A stretch of 14,493 nucleotides of DNA, from assembly GCA_039930985.1 (NCBI GenBank), contig JBDTSV010000007.1, positions 1 through 14,493 of the forward strand. The letters run 5' to 3'. The position numbers were made by a program, and so were the translations under genes. The stretch comes from CADEED01 sp039930985. Lineage in GTDB: Bacteria; Pseudomonadota; Gammaproteobacteria; Steroidobacterales; Steroidobacteraceae. Shown here piece after piece: positions 1-6,616 of the stretch (positions are counted from its first letter, which is position 1; the number at the start of each line of letters is the position of its first letter). The notes beneath the pieces were generated by a model that did not search any database, was not told the origin of the DNA, and was given only the letters and a program-made list of their open reading frames with translations.

Positions 1-57
1 TTGCTTGCCGAACGAACCCGTGCCGCCGGTGATGAGGATCGATTTGTCGTTGAACAT
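1..57 (-). CDS. pseB: UDP-GlcNAc 4,6-dehydratase (inverting), PseB-like, N-terminal fragment
   Basis: Only the first 19 codons lie in the window; the gene runs off the left edge. The start is ATG at 57-55 and the fragment reads MFNDKSILITGGTGSFGKQ. The GGTGSFG stretch is the NAD(P)-binding glycine motif (GxxGxxG) of extended SDR enzymes. The exact N-terminal wording, especially FGK rather than FGN after the glycine motif, is typical of PseB, which converts UDP-GlcNAc to a 4-keto-6-deoxy sugar at the start of pseudaminic acid synthesis. Related CapE/WbjB/FlaA1-type dehydratases remain possible because the discriminating residues are outside the window. It starts 17 nt after the ABC transporter stop codon, with only a weak GGA as ribosome-binding site, so it is probably in the same operon. 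The family call is fairly sure; the specific pathway is inference. Confidence 0.68.
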   Translation of the reverse strand, partial: MFNDKSILITGGTGSFGKQ

Positions 58-74
58 GCGGTTTTTGTCCGGAA

Positions 75-1886
75 TCAGGAAGGGACGGCGTGGGCCATCT
101 GGCGAAAACTGGGGCTCGATTCGAGCAGTGCCTCGTAGGTACCCTGAGCGGCCACGCGGCCGCCCTCAATCTGCACGATGAAATCGCACCGCCGTACGGT
201 AGTGAGACGATGGGCGATGACCAGGATCGTGAGGCCGCGATCGAGGCTGTCGATGGCGTCCATGACCGAACGTTCGGTGACGTTGTCGAGCGCGCTGGTG
301 GCTTCGTCGAGCACGAGCACGCTGGCTTGTTTGTATAACGCACGCGCGATGCCGATGCGCTGGCGCTGGCCGCCCGACAGTCGCACGCCGCGCTCGCCCA
401 CGATCTCGTCGTACCCCCGGGGCCGGCTCTCGATGAGTTCGGCGATGTGCGCGCGCTGCGCCGCGATCTTCACACGCTCGATGTCGATCTTGTCGCGCGA
501 CTCGCCGAGCGCGATATTCTCGGCAAGCGTCGCGTCGGTCAGGTAGATAGTCTGCGGAACGTGGGCGATGGCGCGCTGCCAGGCACGCACGCGCGAGCGG
601 TCGAGAGGCAGCCCGTCGATGACCACCTCGCCCGCGGAAGGCCGCAGCAGGCCCATGAGCAGATCCATGGTGGTGCTTTTGCCGCCGCCCGTTCCGCCGA
701 CGATGCCCACCCGCGCGCCTCGCGGGATGCTGAGCGTGAGACCGTCGAGGGCCCAGGGACCGTCCGCCGCGTAACGGTAGCGCACGGCGTTGAACTCTAT
801 CGACCGCTCCAGCACCAGCGGCGAAGGAGCCGGCCGCAGCAATTCTTGGTCGAGCGGCTGGTCGAGCAGCTCGATGGTGTCGGCGAGCACGGCTTCGCTG
901 CCGATCATGCTTGCCCAGGATGCGTAGGTCGACTGCAATGCGGGAAGCAGCCGCTGCGCTCCAAGCGCCAGCACTGCGAGCGTGGTCAATCCTTCGGCAA
1001 GGCCTCCGGGCCGCGCGCTCAAGCCATAGGCGAGGCCGGCGATGAGCACCATGCCGAACGCTTCGATCATCGGCTTCGGGCTCTGTGCAATGAAGATGTT
1101 GTTCCCCTGGGCGCGCCGCAGAAGACGGTCGGCGCGCTGGTAGATCTCGCTATAGAAAGCCTGTGAACCATCGAGCAGGACATCGCGGATTCCACCCAGA
1201 CCTTCCTGCAGCGCCTTGATGACATGCGTCTGTTCAGCGGCGATCGAGCGCCCGTTGTGGCGCAGGCTGGCGTTGGTGAGCCACGTGACAATCGCATAGG
1301 CGCTGCCGAATCCGAGCGCCGCGACAATCGCCACGACCGGGTCGATGGCCAACAGCGTCGCCATGATGGCGACGATGAGAAGTCCCTGACTTATGAGCAC
1401 GGTCATCGGCAGCACCACCCCCAACATGGTCCCGCCCACTTTGGTGGCAATACCGCTGATGACTTCGCTACTGCTGCGCCGGATGTGAACTTCGTAGGGC
1501 TGATACAAGGTTCGGCGATAGACCTCGATGCTGAGGTCGGCACCGGTGGCGAACGTGAAGCGCGTACTCGCCCAGATGAACAACAGGCGTATTGCGCCGG
1601 CGATGACCGAGACCACCGCGAAAACGATGGTGAGCGGGAGCAATATCTGCTGGGTGGTGCTGGCGCCGATGAGTCTGGCGAACCAGGCCACGACGCGGTA
1701 CTCGAGTACCTTTTCCGGCACAGCGAGAGCTCCGATGAACGGAATCACGGCCGAGAGGCTGACGATTTCGGCGAGCACACTCACGACCATGAGTCCGAGC
1801 AGCAACAGGAACTGCGAACGCCGGCGCGGCCCCAGGTGTATCCAGAGCCGTCGCAGCAGCGAGATCAGGTCGCCCGAAGGCTTCAC
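75..1886 (-). CDS. ABC transporter, fused permease and ATPase (PglK/MsbA-like lipid-linked glycan flippase)
   Basis: This 603-residue half-transporter has an N-terminal membrane domain with about six hydrophobic segments (roughly residues 26-51, 80-105, 155-180, 183-205, 273-295 and 300-318), followed by an ATPase domain. The ATPase motifs are complete: Walker A GGTGGGKST at 397-405, Q-loop Gln445 in HVPQTIYLTD, signature LSGGQ at 513-517, Walker B VLVLDE at 533-538, D-loop SALD at 541-544 and H-loop His569. The VPQTIYL wording resembles PglK-type flippases, which move undecaprenyl-pyrophosphate-linked oligosaccharides across the inner membrane. MsbA-like lipid or other exporters of the same architecture cannot be excluded. 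The start is GTG at 1886-1884, which overlaps the stop of the upstream wzz in GTGA (4 nt), indicating translational coupling. The pairing with a chain-length regulator suggests that it translocates the repeat unit or polymer of this locus; the substrate is inference. Confidence 0.88.
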   Translation of the reverse strand: MKPSGDLISLLRRLWIHLGPRRRSQFLLLLGLMVVSVLAEIVSLSAVIPFIGALAVPEKVLEYRVVAWFARLIGASTTQQILLPLTIVFAVVSVIAGAIRLLFIWASTRFTFATGADLSIEVYRRTLYQPYEVHIRRSSSEVISGIATKVGGTMLGVVLPMTVLISQGLLIVAIMATLLAIDPVVAIVAALGFGSAYAIVTWLTNASLRHNGRSIAAEQTHVIKALQEGLGGIRDVLLDGSQAFYSEIYQRADRLLRRAQGNNIFIAQSPKPMIEAFGMVLIAGLAYGLSARPGGLAEGLTTLAVLALGAQRLLPALQSTYASWASMIGSEAVLADTIELLDQPLDQELLRPAPSPLVLERSIEFNAVRYRYAADGPWALDGLTLSIPRGARVGIVGGTGGGKSTTMDLLMGLLRPSAGEVVIDGLPLDRSRVRAWQRAIAHVPQTIYLTDATLAENIALGESRDKIDIERVKIAAQRAHIAELIESRPRGYDEIVGERGVRLSGGQRQRIGIARALYKQASVLVLDEATSALDNVTERSVMDAIDSLDRGLTILVIAHRLTTVRRCDFIVQIEGGRVAAQGTYEALLESSPSFRQMAHAVPS

Positions 1887-2731
1887 GTCGCCAGTGCCTT
1901 GCGATGCCGGCGCCAGAAATTGAGGCCCAGCGCAAGGAAGGCGCCGAACCCGATGCCGAGGCCCAAGCCGGTCAGCACCATGACACCGCGACGCGGCCAG
2001 ACGCGGGATTCAGGTGTTGCCGCCGGATCGACGACCGTGAATGCGTACTCCTCGCGGGTGCTCGCGAGCATGTGATTCTTGGTTTCGTTTTCGACGAGTC
2101 CAAACATCACTTTCTGGATCTCGATCACTGAGGTTTTGGAAATCTGCTCATTGAGGAACTTGATGTTGCGCGTCGAATCCTCGATCGCCCGGTTTCGCAG
2201 GATCTCGTTCGCGAGCGCCACGTACGCATTGGCCCACTTCGCCGCCTCCGCCGGGTCCTTCCATTGCATCGAGACGATGGTGGTGCCGCTTTCCTTCTCC
2301 TGGCGAAACGACAATACGACCTGGCGGAATCGGTCGACCGCGAGCCATAGACTTTGCTTGGCGGCGTTACCGAGAATCCGATCTTGCAGCTTGTAGCGCG
2401 CCAGGAAAATCTCGGTGAGGTGCCGGGAGCGCAGCACCGCCAGTGATTCCTGTGTCGGGCCGCCCGAGGGTAGGCTGACCCCGGCGAGGCCCGCGAGACT
2501 GCCGAGCCGCCCGCCGAGAGCACCCATGCCGTTGTCGCCGCTCGACACCGGCGTGATGGTGACATCGGCGCGGTAGACGAATGGCGTGGTCATTGCCAGC
2601 CACACCGCGATCAACGCGCTGGCGAGCGCGACACCGGCCACCAGCCATTTGTAGCGCCACAACACAGCCAACATAGAGACCATGTCGATCTCCGAATCGC
2701 TCGCGACGCCGGATTTGTAGTTGTCATTCAT
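1883..2731 (-). CDS. wzz: Wzz/FepE/Etk-family polysaccharide chain-length regulator
   Basis: This 282-residue inner-membrane protein has the two-helix Wzz layout: a cytoplasmic N-terminus, a first membrane segment at about 30-48, a large periplasmic part, and a second membrane segment at about 249-272 ending in a basic tail (RRHRKAL). A glycine/leucine-rich stretch at about 68-92 and a proline-rich motif before the second helix (PAATPESRVWPRR, 236-248) are typical of polysaccharide co-polymerases. There is no C-terminal tyrosine-kinase domain, so it is the kinase-free type. The family sets the modal length of O-antigen, capsule or EPS chains. The ATG at 2731-2729 follows AAAGG with 8 nt spacing. 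The gene is the first one behind the ops element at 2758-2769, so its transcription is likely RfaH-dependent. It overlaps the ABC transporter gene by 4 nt. Confidence 0.88.
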   Translation of the reverse strand: MNDNYKSGVASDSEIDMVSMLAVLWRYKWLVAGVALASALIAVWLAMTTPFVYRADVTITPVSSGDNGMGALGGRLGSLAGLAGVSLPSGGPTQESLAVLRSRHLTEIFLARYKLQDRILGNAAKQSLWLAVDRFRQVVLSFRQEKESGTTIVSMQWKDPAEAAKWANAYVALANEILRNRAIEDSTRNIKFLNEQISKTSVIEIQKVMFGLVENETKNHMLASTREEYAFTVVDPAATPESRVWPRRGVMVLTGLGLGIGFGAFLALGLNFWRRHRKALAT

Positions 2732-2734
2732 TGT

Positions 2735-2770
2735 TACCGCCTTTGCCGCCAGTCACGCACGCTACCGCCT
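2735..2770 (-). repeat. Direct repeat AGGCGGTA (ops core and wzz ribosome-binding region)
   Basis: The 8-mer AGGCGGTA occurs at 2770-2763, where it begins the ops element, and again at 2742-2735, just before the wzz start codon. The start points are 28 nt apart. The downstream copy diverges from ops after GGCGGTA (it continues ACAATG), so it is only a half-match. It includes the AGG of the wzz ribosome-binding site. It could be a relic or second low-affinity RfaH contact, or chance. Confidence 0.5.
2758..2769 (-). promoter_or_regulatory. ops element (operon polarity suppressor; RfaH loading site)
   Basis: The minus strand reads GGCGGTAGCGTG, identical over 12 bases to the ops motif of E. coli RfaH-controlled operons as I know it. 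RNA polymerase pauses at ops, and RfaH contacts the exposed non-template strand and then stays bound to suppress pausing and Rho termination. Here it lies in the 97-nt gap between the MarR-type regulator and wzz, 26 nt before the wzz ATG, in the sense orientation for wzz, the ABC transporter and the pseB-like gene. An RfaH-like gene lies immediately upstream, which strongly supports function. The exact match is seen directly; the role is inference from E. coli. Confidence 0.85.
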
Positions 2771-2806
2771 GCAGTGGCTCATCGCCCCGCATTCCGCATT
2801 GACGCC

Positions 2807-2829
2807 AAAAACGCCCACAACGGGCCGTT
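2807..2829 (-). terminator. Terminator-like hairpin after the MarR-type regulator
   Basis: Reading the minus strand from the end of the regulator stop codon, AAC(G)GCCC can pair with GGGCGTT across a GTTGT loop, with one bulged G. Five Ts (2811-2807) overlap and follow the 3' arm. This gives a 7-bp stem with a single bulge and a short U-tract, the look of a weak intrinsic terminator or attenuator. It sits 38 nt upstream of the ops element. The core stem is only four G-C pairs, so termination is probably partial at best. Confidence 0.42.
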
Positions 2830-3158
2830 CAGCGTTCGGAGTCGGAACGAGTCTCCCGCTGCATGCGCTCGATCTCGATGCGCAACGCCTCGTACTCGCC
2901 GACCTTCTCCTTCAGATACTCCACCGCGAGGTTTGCCTTTCCGGCGATGCCATTCGGCGTGAGCATGTATAGATAGGCGGCCTTGTTCTGGCTGTTCTTG
3001 AAGTTCGCCGCTTTCACCCAACCGCGACCCATGAGCGCGCGCAGGCAGTAGTTGATCTTGCCGAGGCTTACTCCGAGTTCGCGGGCGGCATCGCGCTGGC
3101 TCATGCCCGGGTTTTCATCGAGCAGCCGCATGAGCTTGTAGTGCATGTGCGTACTCAT
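2829..3158 (-). CDS. MarR-type winged-helix regulator, EPS-associated
   Basis: This 109-residue protein matches the small MarR-like regulators found next to EPS operons. The N-terminal half is a winged helix-turn-helix: a helix over MHYKLMRLLDENP, then the HTH around 18-45 (MSQRDAARELGVSLGKINYCLRAL), and a basic wing with conserved Lys/Asn residues around 50-66 (FKNSQNKAAYLYMLT). Residues about 76-103 are a charged, probably coiled-coil helix that may mediate dimerisation. The ATG at 3158-3156 overlaps the stop of the RfaH-like gene as ATGA, so the two are co-translated. Its position between the RfaH-like gene and the ops-controlled wzz suggests it tunes this locus, but the target promoter and any ligand are unknown. 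There is no visible sign of truncation. Confidence 0.85.
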   Translation of the reverse strand: MSTHMHYKLMRLLDENPGMSQRDAARELGVSLGKINYCLRALMGRGWVKAANFKNSQNKAAYLYMLTPNGIAGKANLAVEYLKEKVGEYEALRIEIERMQRETRSDSER

Positions 3159-3697
3159 GCCGCGCGCTCCAGGAAAGCCGAGCTGACGCGCACCGGGGTA
3201 TTGCGACCTAACAACGACAGCAGGATGACGGATCGCTGGTCGCCGGCCTCGCGCTCATATATGCCGTCGAGCCCGTCGAATGCGCCACCGACGACGTTCA
3301 CGCGCGCCCCTGGTTGCAGCGTGGGCCGTTCGATGCGGTGCAAACCGGATTTCGGATCGGCGCGGCGCATCAGCGATTCGACTACGGCATCCGGCACGAT
3401 GGTCGCGTCTTCGCCGAACCTCACGATGTTCGACACTCCGCGCGTGGAGCGGATAGGCGCTGAGGCCTGACCACCAACGTCCAGCCGAACGAACAGATAA
3501 CGTGGGAACAGTGCCACCACGCGCTCGATCAACCGGCCACGGTGGCGCGCCTGGCGCTGCAGGCGCGGGTAATAGACGTGAAAACCCTGCCGCGCCAGCT
3601 CAACCTCGGCCAGCTGCTCGCCCGCGGGTTTGGTCAGAATGAGAAACCAGTGCCGGCATGACGAGGTCTCAGTCTTAGCGCACTGCACCAAAGCCAC
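3155..3697 (-). CDS. rfaH: RfaH-like transcription antitermination factor (specialised NusG paralogue)
   Basis: The 180-residue product has an NGN domain (about 16-112) and a C-terminal KOW domain (about 127-178). Features shared with E. coli RfaH, aligned by eye, include the start of the NGN fold (HWFLILTKP, 16-24, with Lys23 at the RfaH Lys10 position), FPRYLFV at 64-70, STRGVSNIVRFG at 84-95 with Arg86 matching Arg73, IVPDAVV at 100-106 and GGAFDGLDGIY in the KOW domain. RfaH rides on RNA polymerase after loading at ops and suppresses pausing and Rho termination in long envelope operons. The start is GTG at 3697-3695, without a clear Shine-Dalgarno sequence; TTG and GTG codons 3 and 4 are alternatives, and about 12 residues precede the usual family N-terminus. 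The gene has its own promoter and is followed by an ops element 386 nt beyond its end. Confidence 0.88.
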   Translation of the reverse strand: MALVQCAKTETSSCRHWFLILTKPAGEQLAEVELARQGFHVYYPRLQRQARHRGRLIERVVALFPRYLFVRLDVGGQASAPIRSTRGVSNIVRFGEDATIVPDAVVESLMRRADPKSGLHRIERPTLQPGARVNVVGGAFDGLDGIYEREAGDQRSVILLSLLGRNTPVRVSSAFLERAA

Positions 3698-3731
3698 TAT
3701 TTCGGTTGCGTTCAGTCATTGAACGCGGCGC

Positions 3732-3760
3732 AGTCTAGAGACGGATCCCTTACGTGTCAA
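3732..3760 (-). promoter_or_regulatory. Sigma-70-type promoter for the rfaH-like/marR-like pair
   Basis: On the minus strand a perfect -35 hexamer TTGACA (3760-3755) is followed, after exactly 17 nt, by TAGACT (3737-3732; 4 of 6 matches to TATAAT). Transcription would start near 3725, about 28 nt before the GTG of the RfaH-like gene. The promoter sits in the 81-nt gap after the SLBB exporter stop codon. A second TTGAC lies 15 nt upstream (3775-3771). The inverted repeat GTCT-CT-AGAC (3742-3733) overlaps the -10 and could be an operator. No terminator is visible between the exporter gene and this promoter, so read-through from the upstream operon is also likely. Confidence 0.62.
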
Positions 3761-3778
3761 TGAGATAAACGTCAACGC

Positions 3779-6616
3779 TCAAAAGGAATTTACGGCTGCG
3801 GCAGAAATCGCCAGGTTGTAAATGATTTGCGTGACCGCCTGCCAGAACGGCAGAGCGGGCATGCGCTCCGTGTCGAGCGGGACGACTACCGTATCGCCTG
3901 GGCCTATGCCGACTTGGGCACTCCGACTGAACCAGCCGGTGCCATTGCTCGCGATGACGGTGCCGTCAGCTCGAACCACGTACACCTTGCTCTTGTCAGC
4001 CTTGCGGGTCATGCCGCCGCTCAGTGCAATGTAGTCGTCGCGCGTACGTTCGGACTGATAGAGGTGCGAAGTCGGGCTTTGCACTTCACCAATCACCGTG
4101 ACCTCTTGCCGAAGTTTTGGAATGACGAGGCTGTCGCCGTCGCGAAGCAAAATGTCCTGCTTCGTATCCTGGCTCGCGACCAGACGCGGCAAGTTGATGA
4201 CGAGCCGACCAACTGCCTTGGAAGCGCGAAGTTGCGTCATCAATGTCTGCCCGACACTGAGGGCAGTACCGGACTGCGTCTGGTTAGCGGCCGCGCCCTG
4301 CAGCGCCATGATGGCGAGATCTTTCTGCAGCCGTTCGGTGAGAACATCGACTTGCTGCTGTTCGCGCTCGCGCAATTCCTTGCGGGTAAATACGCTGCCC
4401 GCTGGAAACGCGAGGTCGGAAAGTCCTCCAGCGCGAGTCAGTACCGACTTCAACGTCTCGCCGCGCGAGATCGCGTAGCGGCCCGGAAAGCGCACTTCAC
4501 CGAGAATCTGCACCACTTCCTGCTCGCGCCAGTCCGGCATCTCCTTGATATTGAGGTTGTCGAATGGCAACAACAGGAGGTTGGCGCTCGCGTCGCCGCG
4601 CATGGCCGCGGCAAGATCGAGTTCGACGAGCTCGGTGCGCCGCGACTCGCCATCGACGACCTTGTAGCGTGTCAGTTCGGCACGTCCTCCGTAGGCCGCG
4701 TCTGAAAGGCTGCCGCCGGCGCGCACGAGATCGCGCACCGTCATGCCATGCTCCAGCGGATAGTCACCCGGTAGTTTCGCACGGCCGTCGATGTGCACCA
4801 GCCCGGTGGGATTCTGGAAATCTGCCTGAAGCTTCAGCTCGTCGAGGAGCGGGCGTATCACGCGTTCGCGGCTCGTTTCGACATCGAAAACGGTGATGCG
4901 ATCGCGCGGCATCAAGATCGTGTTCGCGGCGGACTCGGGGGCGGTGATCGCTGCGGTGAGATCCGCCGACAGAACAGTGACGCGCCGGTCCGGCGGCAAC
5001 TCGCGGCGGATCAGAATGTAGTGAATGTCGGCATTGGACTTGAGATCGTCGACCGAGCGCAACACGTCGGCGAGCCGGACGCCTTCCCGATATGCAAACG
5101 CGCCGGGCGCGTGCACGTGCCCTTCGACCACGATGCCGTCGACCGTGGGCGACAGGCGCGCGACCTGCAGGAGATCGCCGTTGCGGATGGATTGGGACGC
5201 GGCCGGCGCACCGAGATTCACCGACAACACGTTGCGGCTGCCGCCCGCGTCGATGCGCGTGAGCGCAACCCGACTCGCATCGGCGTCCGGAGTGAGTCCG
5301 CCGGCGAGGCTCAACACACTGTCGACCGTGGTCTCGCCCCGAATTTCGTAGATCGCGGGACGGCGCACTTCGCCATCGACGCTCGCGACCGGACCCACCG
5401 GCGGAATGAACACGACGTCGCCCGGCAGTAGTTTGGCGTCGTCGGTGGTGTCGCCACGCAACAACATGTCATAGAGATCGAAGCGCCGCACCACGGCGCC
5501 ATTGCGTTTGAGTTCTACATTGCGCAGCGAGCCTATAGGACGCACGCCGCCCGCGGCGAACAGCGCCGAGGTGATCGTGCCGAGGCCACTGATGGTGTAG
5601 GAGCCCGGACGTCGCGCCTCGCCCAGCACGAACACACGGATGGTGCGCGTATCGCCGACCGACACGCTGGCGCGCACGCCTATCATCTGGCGCTCGACGC
5701 GCGCCTCGATCGACGATTTGACTGCGGAGAACGACTGCCCGCCCACCGAAATGGGACCGAGCTCGGGAAAGCTGATGCGTCCGTCGCGGCCCACCGTGAG
5801 TTGCACGGTGCGATTCTGGCTGCCATAGAGCTGCACTTCGATTTTGTCACCCGGACCCACCACGTAGTCGGATGGCACTGGAACGTCGGTGACGGGAGCG
5901 AACGTGGTGGGGGCGCGATCGAAAAGGTCGTAGCCAAAAGGCTTGAGCGCTTCAACCCCTGTCTTGCGCAGTGGCAGCCGGCGAACGCGCAGACCCAGAT
6001 CGCGCAGTTCAATCACGACGGACAATCGCAAAGTGGCCTGTTCTTCAGTGAGGCCGCCAAGAGGGATAGGAGCAAAACCCGGTAGTTGCAAAAATCCTTC
6101 GCGAGTGAGGCGATAGGGATTGCGGGAGCGGATGACTTCACGCAGCTTGGTGAGCCGATCGATGTCTGCCTCCGTCAATTCGCTGCCCGGCGTGACGTTC
6201 TGCATGGCGGCGCCGTCATTCGGCCCTGGCTGGCCGGCGCGCGACGCCGTGCCCGGGCCCGCGCCCGACACGCTGACCGGTTGCCCATTCGCCGCCCGCG
6301 CGAAATCCAGCTCGATAACGACGGAATCATCGCCGCGCAGAATGAGCCGGCGCGCTTCGATCAACTCCTGGCGGCCTTCTTCATCGGCCGGAAGCGGTTG
6401 AACCGCGTCGTCGGGCGTGGCAACGCGCTTGTCCTGACCCGGCATGGGAGCGTTGGTCTGGTTGTCGTCCGCGGCGCCGACGCGTTGCTCGAGAGCCGCG
6501 CGCTGCTCCGGCGTGAGATTCCGCAGCATGTCGAGCTGTTCCTGCGTCGGCTGTTGCGCAAACACGGCTCCCGACAAGCAGAGCACGGCCGCCGTTAACA
6601 AACTTCCCCTGAGCAT
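3779..6616 (-). CDS. Long SLBB-domain polysaccharide export protein (Wza-like outer-membrane channel)
   Basis: The 945-residue product starts with a type I signal peptide (about 1-20, cleavage after AVFA). It then has a polar, low-complexity linker (about 21-150), a polysaccharide export domain beginning DYVVGPGDKIEVQLYG at 250-265, and a string of SLBB (beta-grasp) repeats. I count six: about 326-372, 410-456, 494-540, 606-655, 701-747 and 838-885, several containing the G-E-V/A-x-x-P-G pattern. A hydrophobic C-terminal helix (about 922-944) could be the outer-membrane-spanning element. Wza is about 380 residues, so this is a much longer form, like the OtnA/WbfF type known from Vibrio capsule clusters (from memory). 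Wza's lipoprotein cysteine is not evident; Cys13 is in a poor lipobox context (AVLC). The ATG overlaps the upstream stop codon by one base (TGATG). It likely forms the periplasmic and outer-membrane exit for the polymer. Confidence 0.88.
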   Translation of the reverse strand: MLRGSLLTAAVLCLSGAVFAQQPTQEQLDMLRNLTPEQRAALEQRVGAADDNQTNAPMPGQDKRVATPDDAVQPLPADEEGRQELIEARRLILRGDDSVVIELDFARAANGQPVSVSGAGPGTASRAGQPGPNDGAAMQNVTPGSELTEADIDRLTKLREVIRSRNPYRLTREGFLQLPGFAPIPLGGLTEEQATLRLSVVIELRDLGLRVRRLPLRKTGVEALKPFGYDLFDRAPTTFAPVTDVPVPSDYVVGPGDKIEVQLYGSQNRTVQLTVGRDGRISFPELGPISVGGQSFSAVKSSIEARVERQMIGVRASVSVGDTRTIRVFVLGEARRPGSYTISGLGTITSALFAAGGVRPIGSLRNVELKRNGAVVRRFDLYDMLLRGDTTDDAKLLPGDVVFIPPVGPVASVDGEVRRPAIYEIRGETTVDSVLSLAGGLTPDADASRVALTRIDAGGSRNVLSVNLGAPAASQSIRNGDLLQVARLSPTVDGIVVEGHVHAPGAFAYREGVRLADVLRSVDDLKSNADIHYILIRRELPPDRRVTVLSADLTAAITAPESAANTILMPRDRITVFDVETSRERVIRPLLDELKLQADFQNPTGLVHIDGRAKLPGDYPLEHGMTVRDLVRAGGSLSDAAYGGRAELTRYKVVDGESRRTELVELDLAAAMRGDASANLLLLPFDNLNIKEMPDWREQEVVQILGEVRFPGRYAISRGETLKSVLTRAGGLSDLAFPAGSVFTRKELREREQQQVDVLTERLQKDLAIMALQGAAANQTQSGTALSVGQTLMTQLRASKAVGRLVINLPRLVASQDTKQDILLRDGDSLVIPKLRQEVTVIGEVQSPTSHLYQSERTRDDYIALSGGMTRKADKSKVYVVRADGTVIASNGTGWFSRSAQVGIGPGDTVVVPLDTERMPALPFWQAVTQIIYNLAISAAAVNSF

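Noticed and set aside
1224..2075. A 283-codon open frame on the plus strand across the ABC/wzz junction
   Set aside because: Asp/Glu/His/Arg-rich shadow sequence, spanning two well-supported minus-strand genes.
3745..3775. An alternative upstream promoter using TTGACG (3775-3770)
   Set aside because: At 17 nt spacing the -10 would be TAAGGG, a poor match; the TTGACA/TAGACT pair is clearly better.
3827..4705. A 292-codon open frame on the plus strand within the SLBB exporter gene
   Set aside because: It is fully antisense to a repeat-rich exporter whose SLBB motifs are intact; it is best explained by GC-skewed codon use.
6578..6580. Cys13 of the SLBB exporter as a lipoprotein attachment site
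   Set aside because: The preceding residues (AVL) do not fit a lipobox, which needs Gly, Ala or Ser just before the Cys, and a good signal peptidase I site follows at AVFA-QQ.
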